A DNA stretch of 64,000 bases from CAIWHR01 sp963734575 (GTDB taxonomy: Bacteria; Pseudomonadota; Gammaproteobacteria; Burkholderiales; Casimicrobiaceae), in the NCBI GenBank assembly GCA_963734575.1, contig CAVTHT010000007.1:1-64000 (forward strand), in the 5' to 3' direction. A program made the position numbers and the translations under genes. Under the pieces are notes generated by a model. It did no database searches. It saw only the letters and a list, made by a program, of their open reading frames with translations, and was not told where the DNA came from. Position 1 is the first letter of the stretch. Each line of letters begins with the position of its first letter. Positions 36,534 through 46,487 of the stretch are shown here, one piece after another.

Positions 36534-36804
36534 TCAACCTCCGGACAGCGCGCCGACGATCATCAACTCGTCCGCGGCACCGACGCACGCATCGAGGTCG
36601 CGTTCGGCGGCTACCCGCCACGAAGAGCTTGATGTGCGGCCGCACGCGAGTCTGCTCGTCGACGAGCCGGAAGCGCATGCCCGGATAGCGCCGGTCGAGT
36701 TCGCGCAGCACGTCGTCGAGAGTTGCTTGCGGCGCGACATCGACGGCGACCGTCGCCTGGTCAGCGGTGTACGAGCGCAGCAGGCCGGGGATGCGCACGA
36801 GCAT
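36534..36804 (-). CDS. MoaD/ThiS-family ubiquitin-like protein (one frame break)
   Basis: Beta-grasp sulphur-carrier-like protein, about 89 aa. VRIPGLLRSYTADQATVAVDV, then LDDVLRELDRRYPGMRFRLVD and HIKLFVAG. One extra A near 36612 precedes AAERDLDACVGAADELMIVGALSGG. The C-terminal Gly-Gly is where MoaD and ThiS are thiocarboxylated. ATG 36804 preferred over a TTG upstream. It is followed upstream by a beta-propeller gene in the same direction; the two often occur together. Confidence 0.8.
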
Positions 36805-36925
36805 GTCACTCAACTGGCTTCGGCCTCAGCACGTCCGACGTCGTATCGCGGTTGGCGGTTCGGCCTCAAAGGTCGATTCGCCACACTCGGATCCCCGCGA
36901 CACGGCGGGGGCCCTCCTCGTGGGC

Positions 36926-38077
36926 TCACGACGCTTCGATCGCATAAATATGCGGCAGGTGGCGCGCGAGCGGGCGCCACGAACGCCCCTCGTCGCGGCT
37001 GCCCCACACCTCGCCGCTGGTGGTGCCGAAATACACGCCCGCGGTGGCGGCGCTGTCGACGCTCATCGCTTGCCGCTTGACGGTCCACCACGCTTGCGAC
37101 GCAGGCAGGCCCGTGGCCTGCCGCTGCCACGTGCGACCGCCGTTCACCGTCCGGTACACCGCGGGCTTGCCACCCGGCGATACGCGCGGCCACACGCTCG
37201 AGCCGTCCATCGGGAAGACCCAGAACGTCTCGGGATCGTGCGGATGCACGACGAGCGGAAACCCGATGGAACCGACCGATTTCGGCATCGTCGCGCCGAT
37301 CTCCGTCCAGTTCTCCGCCGGCCGGTCGAGCCGGAAGATGCCGCAATGGTTCTGCTGGTAGAGGCGGTCCGGGCTGAGCGGATGCATGCGCACGCAATGC
37401 GGATCATGGCCATATTCGGCGTCGGGCTGCGGCAGGAAATCCGCGCGCACGCCGCGATTGAGCGGGCGCCAGTCGGCGCCGCCGCTGGTCGATTCGAAGA
37501 CGCCGCCGCTCGACATGGCGATGTACATGTGCGCGGCATCGCGCGGATCGACCAGGATCGAATGCAGCTTGGCGCCGTCGGGAGTGCCGTCCTGATCATC
37601 GCCGCACCAGGCCTTGCGCTGCGGGTGCGCGTTGAAGCCGGCGACACCGTCCCACGTGACACCGCCGTCGGCGGAGCGGAAGAGGCCCTGCGGTGACGTT
37701 CCGGCGAACCACACGCCGGGCTCGCTCGCATGTCCGGGGGTGAGCCAGAAGGTGTGATCGACCGTGCGCCCGCTCCCCGCGGCGAACGCCGGCGGCCGTG
37801 CGGCTTCCTTCCACGTGCGGCCACGATCGGTCGAGCGAAAGATCGTGGGGCCGAGGTGACCTGTGCGCGCGGCAGCGAGCAGCGTGCGTCCGTCCCGCGG
37901 ATCCATCACCGCGTGATGCACGATGTGGCCGAGGAAATGCGGGCCGGCGAGCTTCCATGCACGCCGGGTCTCGTCGCTCGCGAGTGACCACAGGCCTTTG
38001 CGCGTCGCGATCCACAGCGTCGAAGCCGCGGAACGCTTGCGCGGAGCGGCTGCCGTTCTTTTGATTGTTGTTGCCAC
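36926..38077 (-). CDS. BNR/sortilin-type beta-propeller protein
   Basis: 383 aa, intact. Repeated Asp-box-like motifs S-x-D-x-G-x-T-W mark propeller blades: STDRGRTWKEA, SADGGVTWDGV, GRTWQRQAT and SRDEGRSWRPL. No signal peptide: the N-terminus is basic (MATTIKRTAAAPRKRS), so probably cytoplasmic. GTG 38077 has GAGGAGGAG upstream. It precedes the MoaD-like gene by 121 bp and is probably co-transcribed with it. Partner or substrate unknown. Confidence 0.82.
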   Translation of the reverse strand: MATTIKRTAAAPRKRSAASTLWIATRKGLWSLASDETRRAWKLAGPHFLGHIVHHAVMDPRDGRTLLAAARTGHLGPTIFRSTDRGRTWKEAARPPAFAAGSGRTVDHTFWLTPGHASEPGVWFAGTSPQGLFRSADGGVTWDGVAGFNAHPQRKAWCGDDQDGTPDGAKLHSILVDPRDAAHMYIAMSSGGVFESTSGGADWRPLNRGVRADFLPQPDAEYGHDPHCVRMHPLSPDRLYQQNHCGIFRLDRPAENWTEIGATMPKSVGSIGFPLVVHPHDPETFWVFPMDGSSVWPRVSPGGKPAVYRTVNGGRTWQRQATGLPASQAWWTVKRQAMSVDSAATAGVYFGTTSGEVWGSRDEGRSWRPLARHLPHIYAIEAS

Positions 38078-38220
38078 TCGCTCCTCCTCGTCGCGCGCGG
38101 AGGCGTTACCCTAGCGCTGTCGAGGGTCGCATTCAAGATGCGCGCCGCAACTTATTGCGCGACGCGGTAATCTTGCGCCTCTCGCGCACGGTTGGCGAGT
38201 TTCACGATCCAGGAGGACGC

Positions 38221-38727
38221 ATGACGATCAAGGTCGGCGACCGGCTTCCGCCGGGCAAGCTGTCGGAATTCAACGAGACCGAGACCCCGGGTTGTCCGAT
38301 CGGCCCCGTCGAAGTCGACATGCAGGAACTCACGCGCGGCAAGAAGGTGGTGATCTTCGGCTTGCCCGGCGCCTTCACGCCGACGTGCTCGGCCAAGCAC
38401 GTGCCGAGCTACCTCACGCATATCGACGAGCTGAAGCGCAAGGGCGTGGACGAGGTCGTGTGCATGGCGGTGAACGACGCGTTCGTCATGGGCGCGTGGG
38501 CGCGCGATCAGAAGGTCGACGGCCGGATCCGCATGCTGGGCGACGGCAGCGCCGCCTATACCAAGGCCCTCGGCCTCGAGCTCGACCTCGGCGCGCGCGG
38601 TCTCGGCATGCGCTGCCAGCGGTTCTCGATGCTCGTCGACGACGGCGTGGTGAAGACGCTCAACATCGAGGCCCCGGGCAAGTTCGAAGTCTCCGGCGGG
38701 GAGACGATGCTCAAGCAGCTCGCCTAG
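38221..38727 (+). CDS. Peroxiredoxin, Prx5/AhpC-TSA type
   Basis: Thiol peroxidase, 168 aa. The peroxidatic Cys is in LPGAFTPTCSAKHVPSY (about residue 49), with the conserved Pro/Thr before it and an Arg later in LGMRCQRFSMLVDDG, where a second Cys lies. Ribosome binding site AGGAGG at 38212-38217 stands before ATG 38221. Single gene, divergent from the propeller gene and convergent with parB. Confidence 0.92.
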   Translation: MTIKVGDRLPPGKLSEFNETETPGCPIGPVEVDMQELTRGKKVVIFGLPGAFTPTCSAKHVPSYLTHIDELKRKGVDEVVCMAVNDAFVMGAWARDQKVDGRIRMLGDGSAAYTKALGLELDLGARGLGMRCQRFSMLVDDGVVKTLNIEAPGKFEVSGGETMLKQLA

Positions 38728-38782
38728 GCGCTCGCACACGACGACGGATGCGCGCGCTGCCGTCGGCGGGCGATCGCGCGCG

Positions 38783-39641
38783 TCAGCGCTCCGGACGCAG
38801 GCGCGCGATGATGCCGTCGAGCTGCTCGAGGGTCGTGTAGTCGATCACCACGCGCCCCGCACTCTTTCCACGCGGCTCGATGCGCACCGGCGCACCGATC
38901 CGTTCGGCGAGCTCCTCCTGCAGGCGCGCGACATCCGGATCCGTCGCGCGCGTCTTCTTCGCGGTGCGCGCACCGCGCAGTGCTCATCGTGTGCACGAGA
39001 CGCTCCGCCTCGCGCACCGAAAGTCCCTGCGCCACGATGCGCGCGGCCGCGGCCGTCTGCTGGCCCGCGGAGAGCGGCAGGAGCGCACGCGCGTGACCCA
39101 TGTCGAGCTCGCCGCCAAGCAGGTAATCCTGCACGGGCTTCGCGAGCTCGCGCAGGCGCAGGAGGTTCGAGACCGCGCTGCGCGAGCGACCCACCGCCTT
39201 CGCGGCGGCGTCGTGGGTCAGGCCGAACTCGTCGATCAGCCGCTGCAGGCCGTTCGCTTCCTCGATCGCATTGAGATCCTCGCGCTGGATGTTCTCGATC
39301 AGCGCGAGCGCGAGTGCCGCCTGGTCGGCCACGGGGCGCACCAGCGCCGGTACCTCGCGCAGGCCGGCGCGCTGCGCTGCGCGCCACCGCCGCTCGCCGG
39401 CGATGATCTCGAATCGTCCGCCGCCGACCGGACGCACCAGGATCGGCTGCATGATCCCCTGCTCGCGGATCGACGACGCGAGCTCCTCGAGCGATGCATC
39501 GTCCATGCGCGTGCGCGGCTGGTACTTGCCGGGAACGACGCGGTCGATCGCGATCGTCTGCAGCGATTCCTGCGACGGTGTCTCGTCGGCGCTCGACAGC
39601 AGCGCGTCGAGGCCGCGACCGAGGCCCTTGGGTCGGATCAT
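38783..39641 (-). CDS. parB: Chromosome partitioning protein ParB (one frame break)
   Basis: CTP-dependent clamp that loads at parS and spreads, about 285 aa. N-terminal KGLGRGLDALLSS, then PGKYQPRTRMDDASLEELASSI, the CTP-binding AGERRWRAAQRAGL and ENIQREDLNAIEEA, and the HTH GLTHDAAAKAVGRSRSAVSN. An extra base near 38976 disrupts the linker; the C-terminal dimerisation part then reads VVIDYTTLEQLDGIIARLRPER to TGA 38783. Gap to parA is 16 bp. Its targets are at 43080-43149. Confidence 0.93.
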
Positions 39642-39657
39642 GGCTGGCGCGCTCCGG

Positions 39658-40491
39658 TCACGCAGCGTTCGCGACCGGCGCGTCGTCGGCCTTGGCTTCC
39701 ATCCGGCGCAGCATCTCGCCCGCCAATGCGAGATACGCCTGTGCGCCCTTGGAGGTCTTGTCGAGATAGAGCGCGGGAATGCCGTGCGAGGGGGCTTCCG
39801 CGAGACGCACGTTGCGCGGAATCACGGTGCGGTAGAGCTTCTCGCCGAAGTGCCGCTCGAGATCCGCCGCCACGTTCTGGGCGAGCGTATTGCGCGGGTC
39901 GTACATCGTGCGCAGGAGGCCCTCGATCTCCAGCTTCGCATTGAAGTTCGCGCGCACCTTCTTGAGCGTCTGGACGAGATCGGACAGCCCTTCGAGCGCG
40001 TAGTACTCGCACTGCATCGGGATCAGAACCGAATCGGCGGCGCACAGCCCGTTGAGGGTCAGCAGCGACAGCGACGGCGGGCAGTCGAGCAGGATGAAGT
40101 CGTACTCGTCGGCGACCGCATCGATGGCCGCGCGCATCTGCTGCAGCGCCTCGGCGAGAGCGTCCTTGAGGCGGGTCTCGCGCTCCGGAAACTCCACCAG
40201 CTCGACCTCCGCGCCAGCCAGCTCGCGATTCGCCGGCAGGACGTCGAAGCCGCCGCTGGGCGAGGTCCGGCGTGCCTCCTCGATCTTACGCTCGCCAAGC
40301 AGCACGTGGTATACGGAGTGAGTGAGCGCACGCTTATCGATTCCGGAACCGGTGGTGGCATTGCCCTGTGGATCGAGGTCGACGAGCAGAACGCGCCGCT
40401 TCATCGCGGCGAAGCTCGCGGCAAGATTCACGGTGGTGGTGGTCTTGCCCACCCCGCCCTTCTGGTTCGCTACCGCGATGATCCTGGTCAT
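39658..40491 (-). CDS. parA: Chromosome partitioning ATPase ParA (Soj)
   Basis: 277 aa, intact. Deviant Walker A NQKGGVGKTTTTVNLA, A' motif LVDLDPQGNAT, Walker B FILLDCPPSLSLLT. It binds DNA non-specifically as an ATP dimer and moves ParB-parS complexes. ATG 40491 overlaps the rsmG stop as ATGA, with GGAAGGA upstream. The operon is mnmG-rsmG-parA-parB. Confidence 0.97.
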   Translation of the reverse strand: MTRIIAVANQKGGVGKTTTTVNLAASFAAMKRRVLLVDLDPQGNATTGSGIDKRALTHSVYHVLLGERKIEEARRTSPSGGFDVLPANRELAGAEVELVEFPERETRLKDALAEALQQMRAAIDAVADEYDFILLDCPPSLSLLTLNGLCAADSVLIPMQCEYYALEGLSDLVQTLKKVRANFNAKLEIEGLLRTMYDPRNTLAQNVAADLERHFGEKLYRTVIPRNVRLAEAPSHGIPALYLDKTSKGAQAYLALAGEMLRRMEAKADDAPVANAA

Positions 40492-41135
40492 GTTCCTTCC
40501 ATTACCACGAGATGCCGCTTCGCCTCCATACCCGGCACGACCACGCGATGGGTGGCGCCACGCGAACGTTTGCCGGGCACGTCTGCGAGCTCCTCGTGTG
40601 GCAGGACCCCCTTCATGGCCACCATCCGCCCGCCCGGAGCCAGGAGCAAGCGCGCGAGCCTCTCGGCGAACGTGCGCGAGGTCAGCGAAGGCGCGCGAGA
40701 TCACCACGTCGAACATGCCCTTGCGGGCGAACTCTTCCACGCGCGCGATGCACACCGTCGACGTTGCGCGAGTCCGAGCTCGCCCACGGCCTGCTGCATG
40801 AACGCGCCCTTCTTGTGGCTGCTGTCGAGCACCGTCACCGACCAGCCCGGACGCGCGATCGCGAGGGGGAGCCCGGGCAGTCCCGGACCGCTACCGACGT
40901 CGAGCAAGCGCAGCTGCGGCTGCGCCGGAAGATAGGGCAAGATCGCCAAGGAGTCGAGCAGGTGGTGCGTCGCCATACGCGAACGCTCGCGCACCGCCGT
41001 CAGGTTGTAGGTGCGGTTCCACTTTTCCAGCAGATCGAGATAGCGCTCGAGCTGATCCGCCGCGCCGTCCGGCAGGCTCACCCCCGCGGCGGCCAAGGCG
41101 GCGAGTCCTTCGGCGAGCTCGCCGGTTGCGATCAC
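40488..41135 (-). CDS. rsmG: 16S rRNA m7G527 methyltransferase (frame broken)
   Basis: About 214 aa when joined. The SAM-binding motif is LLDVGSGPGLPGLPLAIARP, preceded by NRTYNLTAVRERSRMATHHLLDSL. After breaks near 40760 and 40676 the sequence continues FDVVISRAFADL and RMVAMKGVLPHEEL to VVMEGT. Start GTG 41135 overlaps the mnmG stop as GTGA and the stop overlaps parA as ATGA, so three genes are translationally coupled. Confidence 0.92.
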
Positions 41136-43064
41136 GCGAACCGGCGCGACGTGCCGGGCGCATCTCCGGCGGGCGCGGAGAAGCCCCGCTTGAGATGCAC
41201 GAGCAGCAGGGAGATGGCAGCGGGCGTGATCCCCGAGATCCGCGCTGCCTGGCCGACGGTCGCGGGCCGATGCAGGTTCAGCTTCTGCTGCACCTCGGTC
41301 GAGAGCCCGCGCACCTCGCGATAGTCGAGGTCGTCGGGCAAGACGCAACTCCTCCTGCGCCCGCGAGCGAAGATCTCCTGCTGCTGCCGGGCGATGTAGC
41401 CTTCGTACTTGATCGAGACCTCCACCTGCTCGGCGACGACCGGATCCGTCGACGGCCTCGCCGGCGCCGGGAAGGCTCAAGAGCGCGGCGTAACCCACGC
41501 CCGGGCGCCGCAACAGGTCGGCGAGGGAATACTCCCGCTCGATGCCCTGCCCCAGCACCGCCTCGGACTCGTGCCGGGCGACTACCGAGGGATCGACGAA
41601 CGTGCTCTTCAGCCGCTCGAGCTCCGCAGCCACCGCGTCGCGCTTCCGGCAGTACGCAGCCCAGCGCCCATCGTCGACCAGTCCCAGCCCGCGTCCGCGC
41701 TCCGTCAGGCGAAGGTCGGCGTTGTCTTCCCGCAGCTGGAGACGGTACTCGGCGCGCGATGTGAACATCCGGTAGGGCTCCGTGACTCCGCGCGTCACGA
41801 GGTCGTCGACCAGGACACCGAGGTAGGCTTCGTCCCGGCGCGGATGCCAGCCTTCGGTGTCGCGTCGCGAACCGTGCTGCATTGAGGCCCGCGAGCAGGC
41901 CCTGGGCCGCGGCCTCCTCGTATCCGGTCGTCCCGTTGATCTGACCCGCGAAGAACAGACCGCCGATCGCCTTCGTCTCCAGCGTGGGCCGCAGCGCCCG
42001 TGGATCGAAGTAGTCGTATTCGATGGCATAGCCCGGGCGCAGGATGTGCGCGTGCTCGCAGCCGCGCATCGAGCGCACCAGGGCGAGCTGGACGTCGAAG
42101 GGCAGGGACGTCGAAATCCCGTTGGGGTAGATCTCCTGGGTCGTCAGCCCCTCGGGCTCGAGGAAGATCTGATGGCTCGTGCGGTCCGCGAACCGGGTGC
42201 ACCTTGTCCTCGATCGACGGGCAGTAGCGTGGCCCGACGCCTTCGATCACCCCGGTGAACATCGGCGAACGATCGAGCCCCGCGCGGATGATCTCGTGCG
42301 TGCGCGCGTTGGTATGCGGTGATCCAGCAGGGCAGCTGCCGCGGGTGCATGTCGCGCCGGCCGAGAAACGAGAACACCGGTTCCGGATCGTCCCCGGGCT
42401 GCAGGTCGAACGCGGCGTAATCGAGCGTGCGGCCATCGAGGCGCGGGGGCGTGCCGGTCTTCAGGCGGCCGACCGGCAACTTCAAGTCCCGCAGGCGCGC
42501 CGCCAGCCGTTTCGATGGCGGCTCACCCGCGCGGCCGGCTTCGTAGCTGGTCAGCCCGACGTGCACCAGGCCGGACAGGAACGTGCCGGTGGTGAGGACG
42601 ACGGCGCGACCGGCGAACTCGATCCCGACCTGGGTCACCACGGCGGCCACGCGTGGCACGCCGCCCGCCTCGTCCACGACGACGTCATCCACCGCCTGCT
42701 GGAACAAGGTGAGGTTGGGCTGGACCTCGAGCCGCGACCGGATCGCCTGCTTGTACAGAAGCCGGTCGGCCTGCGCGCGGGTCGCACGGACGGCGGGCCC
42801 CTTGCTGGCGTTGAGGGTGCGGAACTGGATTCCGGCCTCGTCGGTCGCGAGCGCCATCGCTCCGCCCAACGCATCGACCTCGCGCACGAGATGTCCCTTG
42901 CCGATCCCGCCGATGGAAGGATTGCAGGACATCTGCCCGAGCGTTTCGATGCTGTGGGTGAGAAGGAGCGTCTTGCGCCCCATGCGCGCAGCCGCCAGGG
43001 CGGCCTCCGTTCCCGCGTGGCCACCTCCGACGACGATGACGTCGAATGTCTCCGGATATCGCAT
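41132..43064 (-). CDS. mnmG: tRNA uridine-34 carboxymethylaminomethyl synthesis enzyme MnmG (several frame breaks)
   Basis: FAD protein that with MnmE makes cmnm5U34 in tRNA, about 640 aa. FAD-binding VVGGGHAGTEAALAAARMG, then SCNPSIGGIGKGHLVREVDALGG, TGTFLSGLVHVG, LKTGTPPRLDG and AGQINGTTGYEEAAAQGL. The C-terminal tRNA/MnmE-binding part is KYEGYIARQQQEI and SGITPAAISLLLVHLK. Breaks are near 42319, 42197, 41880, 41450 and 41350. The one at 42319 is an extra C in ITHTNARTHEII. First gene of the rsmG-parAB operon, next to parS. Confidence 0.92.
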
Positions 43065-43079
43065 TGGCTCGACTAGATT

Positions 43080-43095
43080 TGTTTCACGTGGAACA
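43080..43095. promoter_or_regulatory. parS site, one mismatch
   Basis: TGTTTCACGTGGAACA against the consensus TGTTTCACGTGAAACA. It lies 16 bp upstream of the mnmG ATG, so ParB binding may also affect the operon. Confidence 0.85.
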
Positions 43096-43125
43096 TAAAG
43101 GCGCTAGGGCCCGCCAGCAATGCCG

Positions 43126-43149
43126 CCGGTGTTTCACGTGAAACACCGG
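43126..43149. promoter_or_regulatory. parS site, perfect, in a 24-bp palindrome
   Basis: TGTTTCACGTGAAACA at 43130-43145 is the exact ParB target. It is extended by CCGG on both sides to a 24-bp perfect palindrome. Centre-to-centre distance to the other site is 50 bp. Confidence 0.93.
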
Positions 43150-43174
43150 GTCGCGTTGTGAGCGCTTACACTCT

Positions 43175-45018
43175 CTAGACGCCCAGCCGCTCGCCCAGCC
43201 GTATGCGTTCCCGGGCTAGCGCTTCCGGCTTCTTGCGACCCAGCCGCGCGAAGAGGTCATCGTGAGCGGCAAGCTCGCGCCGCCACATCACGCCGTCGAC
43301 CCGCATGACCTGGGCGAACTTCTCGGGCGGGAAGTCGAGCCCGTTCCAGTTGAGGTCGCCGTAATCGGGCTCGAGCCCGAGCGGGGTCTGCACGGCATGC
43401 GCGCGACCGTGACAGCGCTCGACGATCCATTGCAGCACCCGCATGTTCTGGCTGAAGCCGGGCCAGGCGAACCGGCCGGCGGCGTCGGTCCGGAACCAGT
43501 TCACGTTGAAGATGCGCGGCGGCCTTCGCCACCGCGCCGCCCATCCGCAGCCAATGGCTGAAGTAGTCGCCGACGTGGTAGCCGCAGAACGGGAGCATCG
43601 CGAACGGGTCGCGGCGGACCTCGCCGACCTTCCCGGAAGCGGCGGCGGTGGTCTCGGATCCCATGGTCGCCGCCTTGTAGACGCCCTCTTCCCAGCTCGC
43701 GGCTTCGACGACCAGCGGAATGGTGTCGCTGCGGCGCGCGCCGAAGACGAAGGCGTCGATCGGCACGCCCGCGGGGTTGTCCCAATCCGGGTCGAGGGAC
43801 GGGCATTGCAGCGATGAAACGGTGAATCGCGCGTTGGGATGCGCGGCCTTGCGCCCGCTGTCGGGCGTCCAGTCCTTGCCCTGCCAGTCGATGAGATGCG
43901 CCGGAGGCGTCGGCGTCATGCCCTCCCACCACACGTCCCCGTCGTCGGTCAGCGCGACGTTGGTGAAGATGACGTTCTCCTTCAGCATCTCCATCGCGTT
44001 GGGGTTGGAATCGTACGAGGTGCCCGGGGCGACGCCGAAGTAGCCCGCCTCCGGATTGATGGCGTGAAAACGTCCGTCGCCGCCCGGCTTGATCCAGGCG
44101 ATGTCGTCGCCGATGGTCGTCACCTTCCAGCCCTTGAACTCCTTGGGCGGGATCATCATCGAGAAATTGGTCTTGCCGCACGCGCTCGGGAAGGCCGCGC
44201 ACACGTAGCTCTTCTCGCCCGTCGGGGCGGTGACGCCCAGGATCAGCATGTGCTCCGCAAGCCAGCCCTGGTCGCGGCCCATCACCGAGGCAATGCGCAG
44301 GGCAAAGCACTTCTTTCCGAGCAGACGCGTTGCCGCCGTAGCCCGACCCGTAGGACCAGATCTCGCGCGATTCCGGAAAGTGCACGATGTACTTGTGCTC
44401 GGCGTTGCACGGCCAGGCCACGTCGCGCGCCCCCGCGGCGAGCGGCGCGCCCACCGAGTGCACGCACGGCACGAACGGACCCTCGGTGCCGAGCACGTCG
44501 AACACCGCCTTGCCCATGCGGGTCATCACTTTCATGCTGACGACCACGTAGGGACTGTCGGAGACTTCCACCCCGATGTGGGCGATGTCGCTGCCGATGG
44601 GGCCCATCGAGAACGGCACCACGTACATGGTGCGGCCCTGCATGCAGCCATCGAAGAGGCCGTGCAGCGTCTGGCGCATCTCCGCCGGCGCAACCCAGTT
44701 GTTGGTGGGCCCCGCGTCTTCCTGGTGCTCGCTGCAGATGAACGTGCGATCCTCGACGCGGGCGACGTCGGACGGGTCGGACAGCGCGAGATAGCTGTTG
44801 GGCCGCCGCACCGGGTCGAGCCGCCGCAGCGTGCCGCTCGCGACCATCTCCGCGCACAGGCGGTCGTATTCCTGCGCGCTGCCATCGCACCACACGATGC
44901 GCGCAGGCTTCGTCAGCGCGGCGGTGTCGCGCACCCACGCCAGCAACCCGGCGTGGCGTACGTACGACGGCGCCGCAACGGCCGCCGCCAGGCTGGACAG
45001 GTTCTCCGGTGCATTCAT
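43175..45018 (-). CDS. pckG: Phosphoenolpyruvate carboxykinase, GTP type (two frame breaks)
   Basis: Gluconeogenic conversion of oxaloacetate + GTP to PEP, about 612 aa. Substrate loop residues are in GPTNNWVAPAEM and MYVVPFSMGP; the P-loop is FPSACGKTNFSMM with the GTP-type cysteine; the metal site region is VTTIGDDIAWIKPG; and FGARRSDTIPLV is conserved. Breaks are near 44330 (after SYGSGYGGN) and 43520 (before ARIFNVNWFR). Start ATG 45018 (MNAPENLSSLAA). Stands alone between the parS region and an AbrB-type gene. Confidence 0.93.
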
Positions 45019-45146
45019 GTGGGCTCTTCGAGGCGTGGTGATAGGTGCGCGCACGACGCTGTCGCGCGTCGCGCGGAACCTGCGAGGTTATCACGCGAAC
45101 GACGCCCTTCGCAGGCGGCCCGCGATGCGGAAGCCGGGACGGGTGG

Positions 45147-46238
45147 TCAGGCCGCGCGGCGTTTCGACGCGCGACCGCCGCGCCGGCGCCAGCGCCTCGC
45201 CCACGCGAAGAGAGGCCCGGTGCCGAGGAGCAGCACGACCACGCGCGCGACATGGAATGCCGTCACGACCGGCACGCCGAGTTGCAGCACTTTTGCAGTG
45301 ATGCACATCTCCGCGATGCCGCCCGGCGTGGTTCCGAGGATCACGGTGGCCGGATGCAGCCCCGCGCCCCAGGCAAGCCCCCAGCCGAACAACGCCGACA
45401 CCACGATCGCTGCCAGCGACGTGGCCACCATCGCGCCAACGAACCGCGGCGCACCGTGCAGGAAGTCCGGCTCGAAGCGGCCCCCGAGCGCGCAGCCGAT
45501 GAGGCATTGCGCGCTGTTCGACGCCCAGGTCGGCACGGCCGACAGATTGATCTCCATGGCCGTCATCGGTATGGCGACCATCAGCGGCCCGAGCACGAAC
45601 GCGTTCGGAATGCCGAGCCGCTGCAGTGCGAAGCCGCCGACCGACGTCGCGGCCAGGAGGAGCAGCAGTCCACCGGGGTCGAACCGGCTGGTGCCGGGGA
45701 CATACAGGTCCGCGCCGTGCACGCCGAGCAGCGCGTACACGGCAGGCAGGACCATGACCACGATGAGGATGCGAATGCTCTGGCCCGCGGCGACGCGATC
45801 CACGCGTGCGCCATAGCGCTCCCCCAGCACCGACATCTCGGCGGCGCCGCCCGGCACGCAGGCGAAGATCGCGCTGGTGCGGTCGAGGCCCGCGAGGTGC
45901 GCGAGTGCCACGCCCGCCGCATAACCGATCACGACCGCGAACAGCGCTCCCGCCGCGAGCAACGGCCACAACCCCGCGACCTCGCGCACGACGTGCGGCG
46001 TGAAATAGAGCGCGAGCGACGTGCCGATTACCCACTGGCCCACCTGCCGACCGGCAGGCAGCGCGGGCACATCGACGTTGCACACCCGCAGCAGCGCGAG
46101 CGTGAAGAGCGGCCCGAGCATCCACGGGATCGGGGTACCGAGACGGCTGCAGGCCCAGCCTGCCAGTGCACCGGCTGCGACGCCGCCGATGCTGCGGGCA
46201 AGACGGCGCACGACAGTGGAGGACGACGAAACGAACAT
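45147..46238 (-). CDS. AbrB-type integral membrane protein
   Basis: About 363 aa of the AbrB duplicated-domain membrane family (named after E. coli ybgN/abrB; unrelated to the Bacillus regulator). Two similar halves: GTPIPWMLGPLFTLALL with VPGGAAEMSVLGER in the first and GIPNAFVLGPLMVAIPM with GTTPGGIAEMCITAK in the second. About ten helices. ATG 46238 chosen; upstream residues look like leader. Function is a putative transporter, substrate unknown. Divergent from the alcohol dehydrogenase cluster. Confidence 0.85.
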   Translation of the reverse strand: MFVSSSSTVVRRLARSIGGVAAGALAGWACSRLGTPIPWMLGPLFTLALLRVCNVDVPALPAGRQVGQWVIGTSLALYFTPHVVREVAGLWPLLAAGALFAVVIGYAAGVALAHLAGLDRTSAIFACVPGGAAEMSVLGERYGARVDRVAAGQSIRILIVVMVLPAVYALLGVHGADLYVPGTSRFDPGGLLLLLAATSVGGFALQRLGIPNAFVLGPLMVAIPMTAMEINLSAVPTWASNSAQCLIGCALGGRFEPDFLHGAPRFVGAMVATSLAAIVVSALFGWGLAWGAGLHPATVILGTTPGGIAEMCITAKVLQLGVPVVTAFHVARVVVLLLGTGPLFAWARRWRRRGGRASKRRAA

Positions 46239-46487
46239 CGCAAGCTTGTGGAGCGGCAGACGTAACGTGCACGACGGCACTGGCGCGACCGCACGGGCAC
46301 GCACCCTATCACACCGGCGAGATGCCTCGGTATCCGGGCAGGTCGCAAAAAATACCGGCAGCTTGCAAGATTTCCATCACCGCGAAAGTCGTGGGGCGGG
46401 CGCGATGTCGAGTGTCCAACCCGCGTGCGGCAACGCGGGCACGACGCTTGCAGAATGGTTTGGCCCACAACCATCGCGTCGCCAGCC

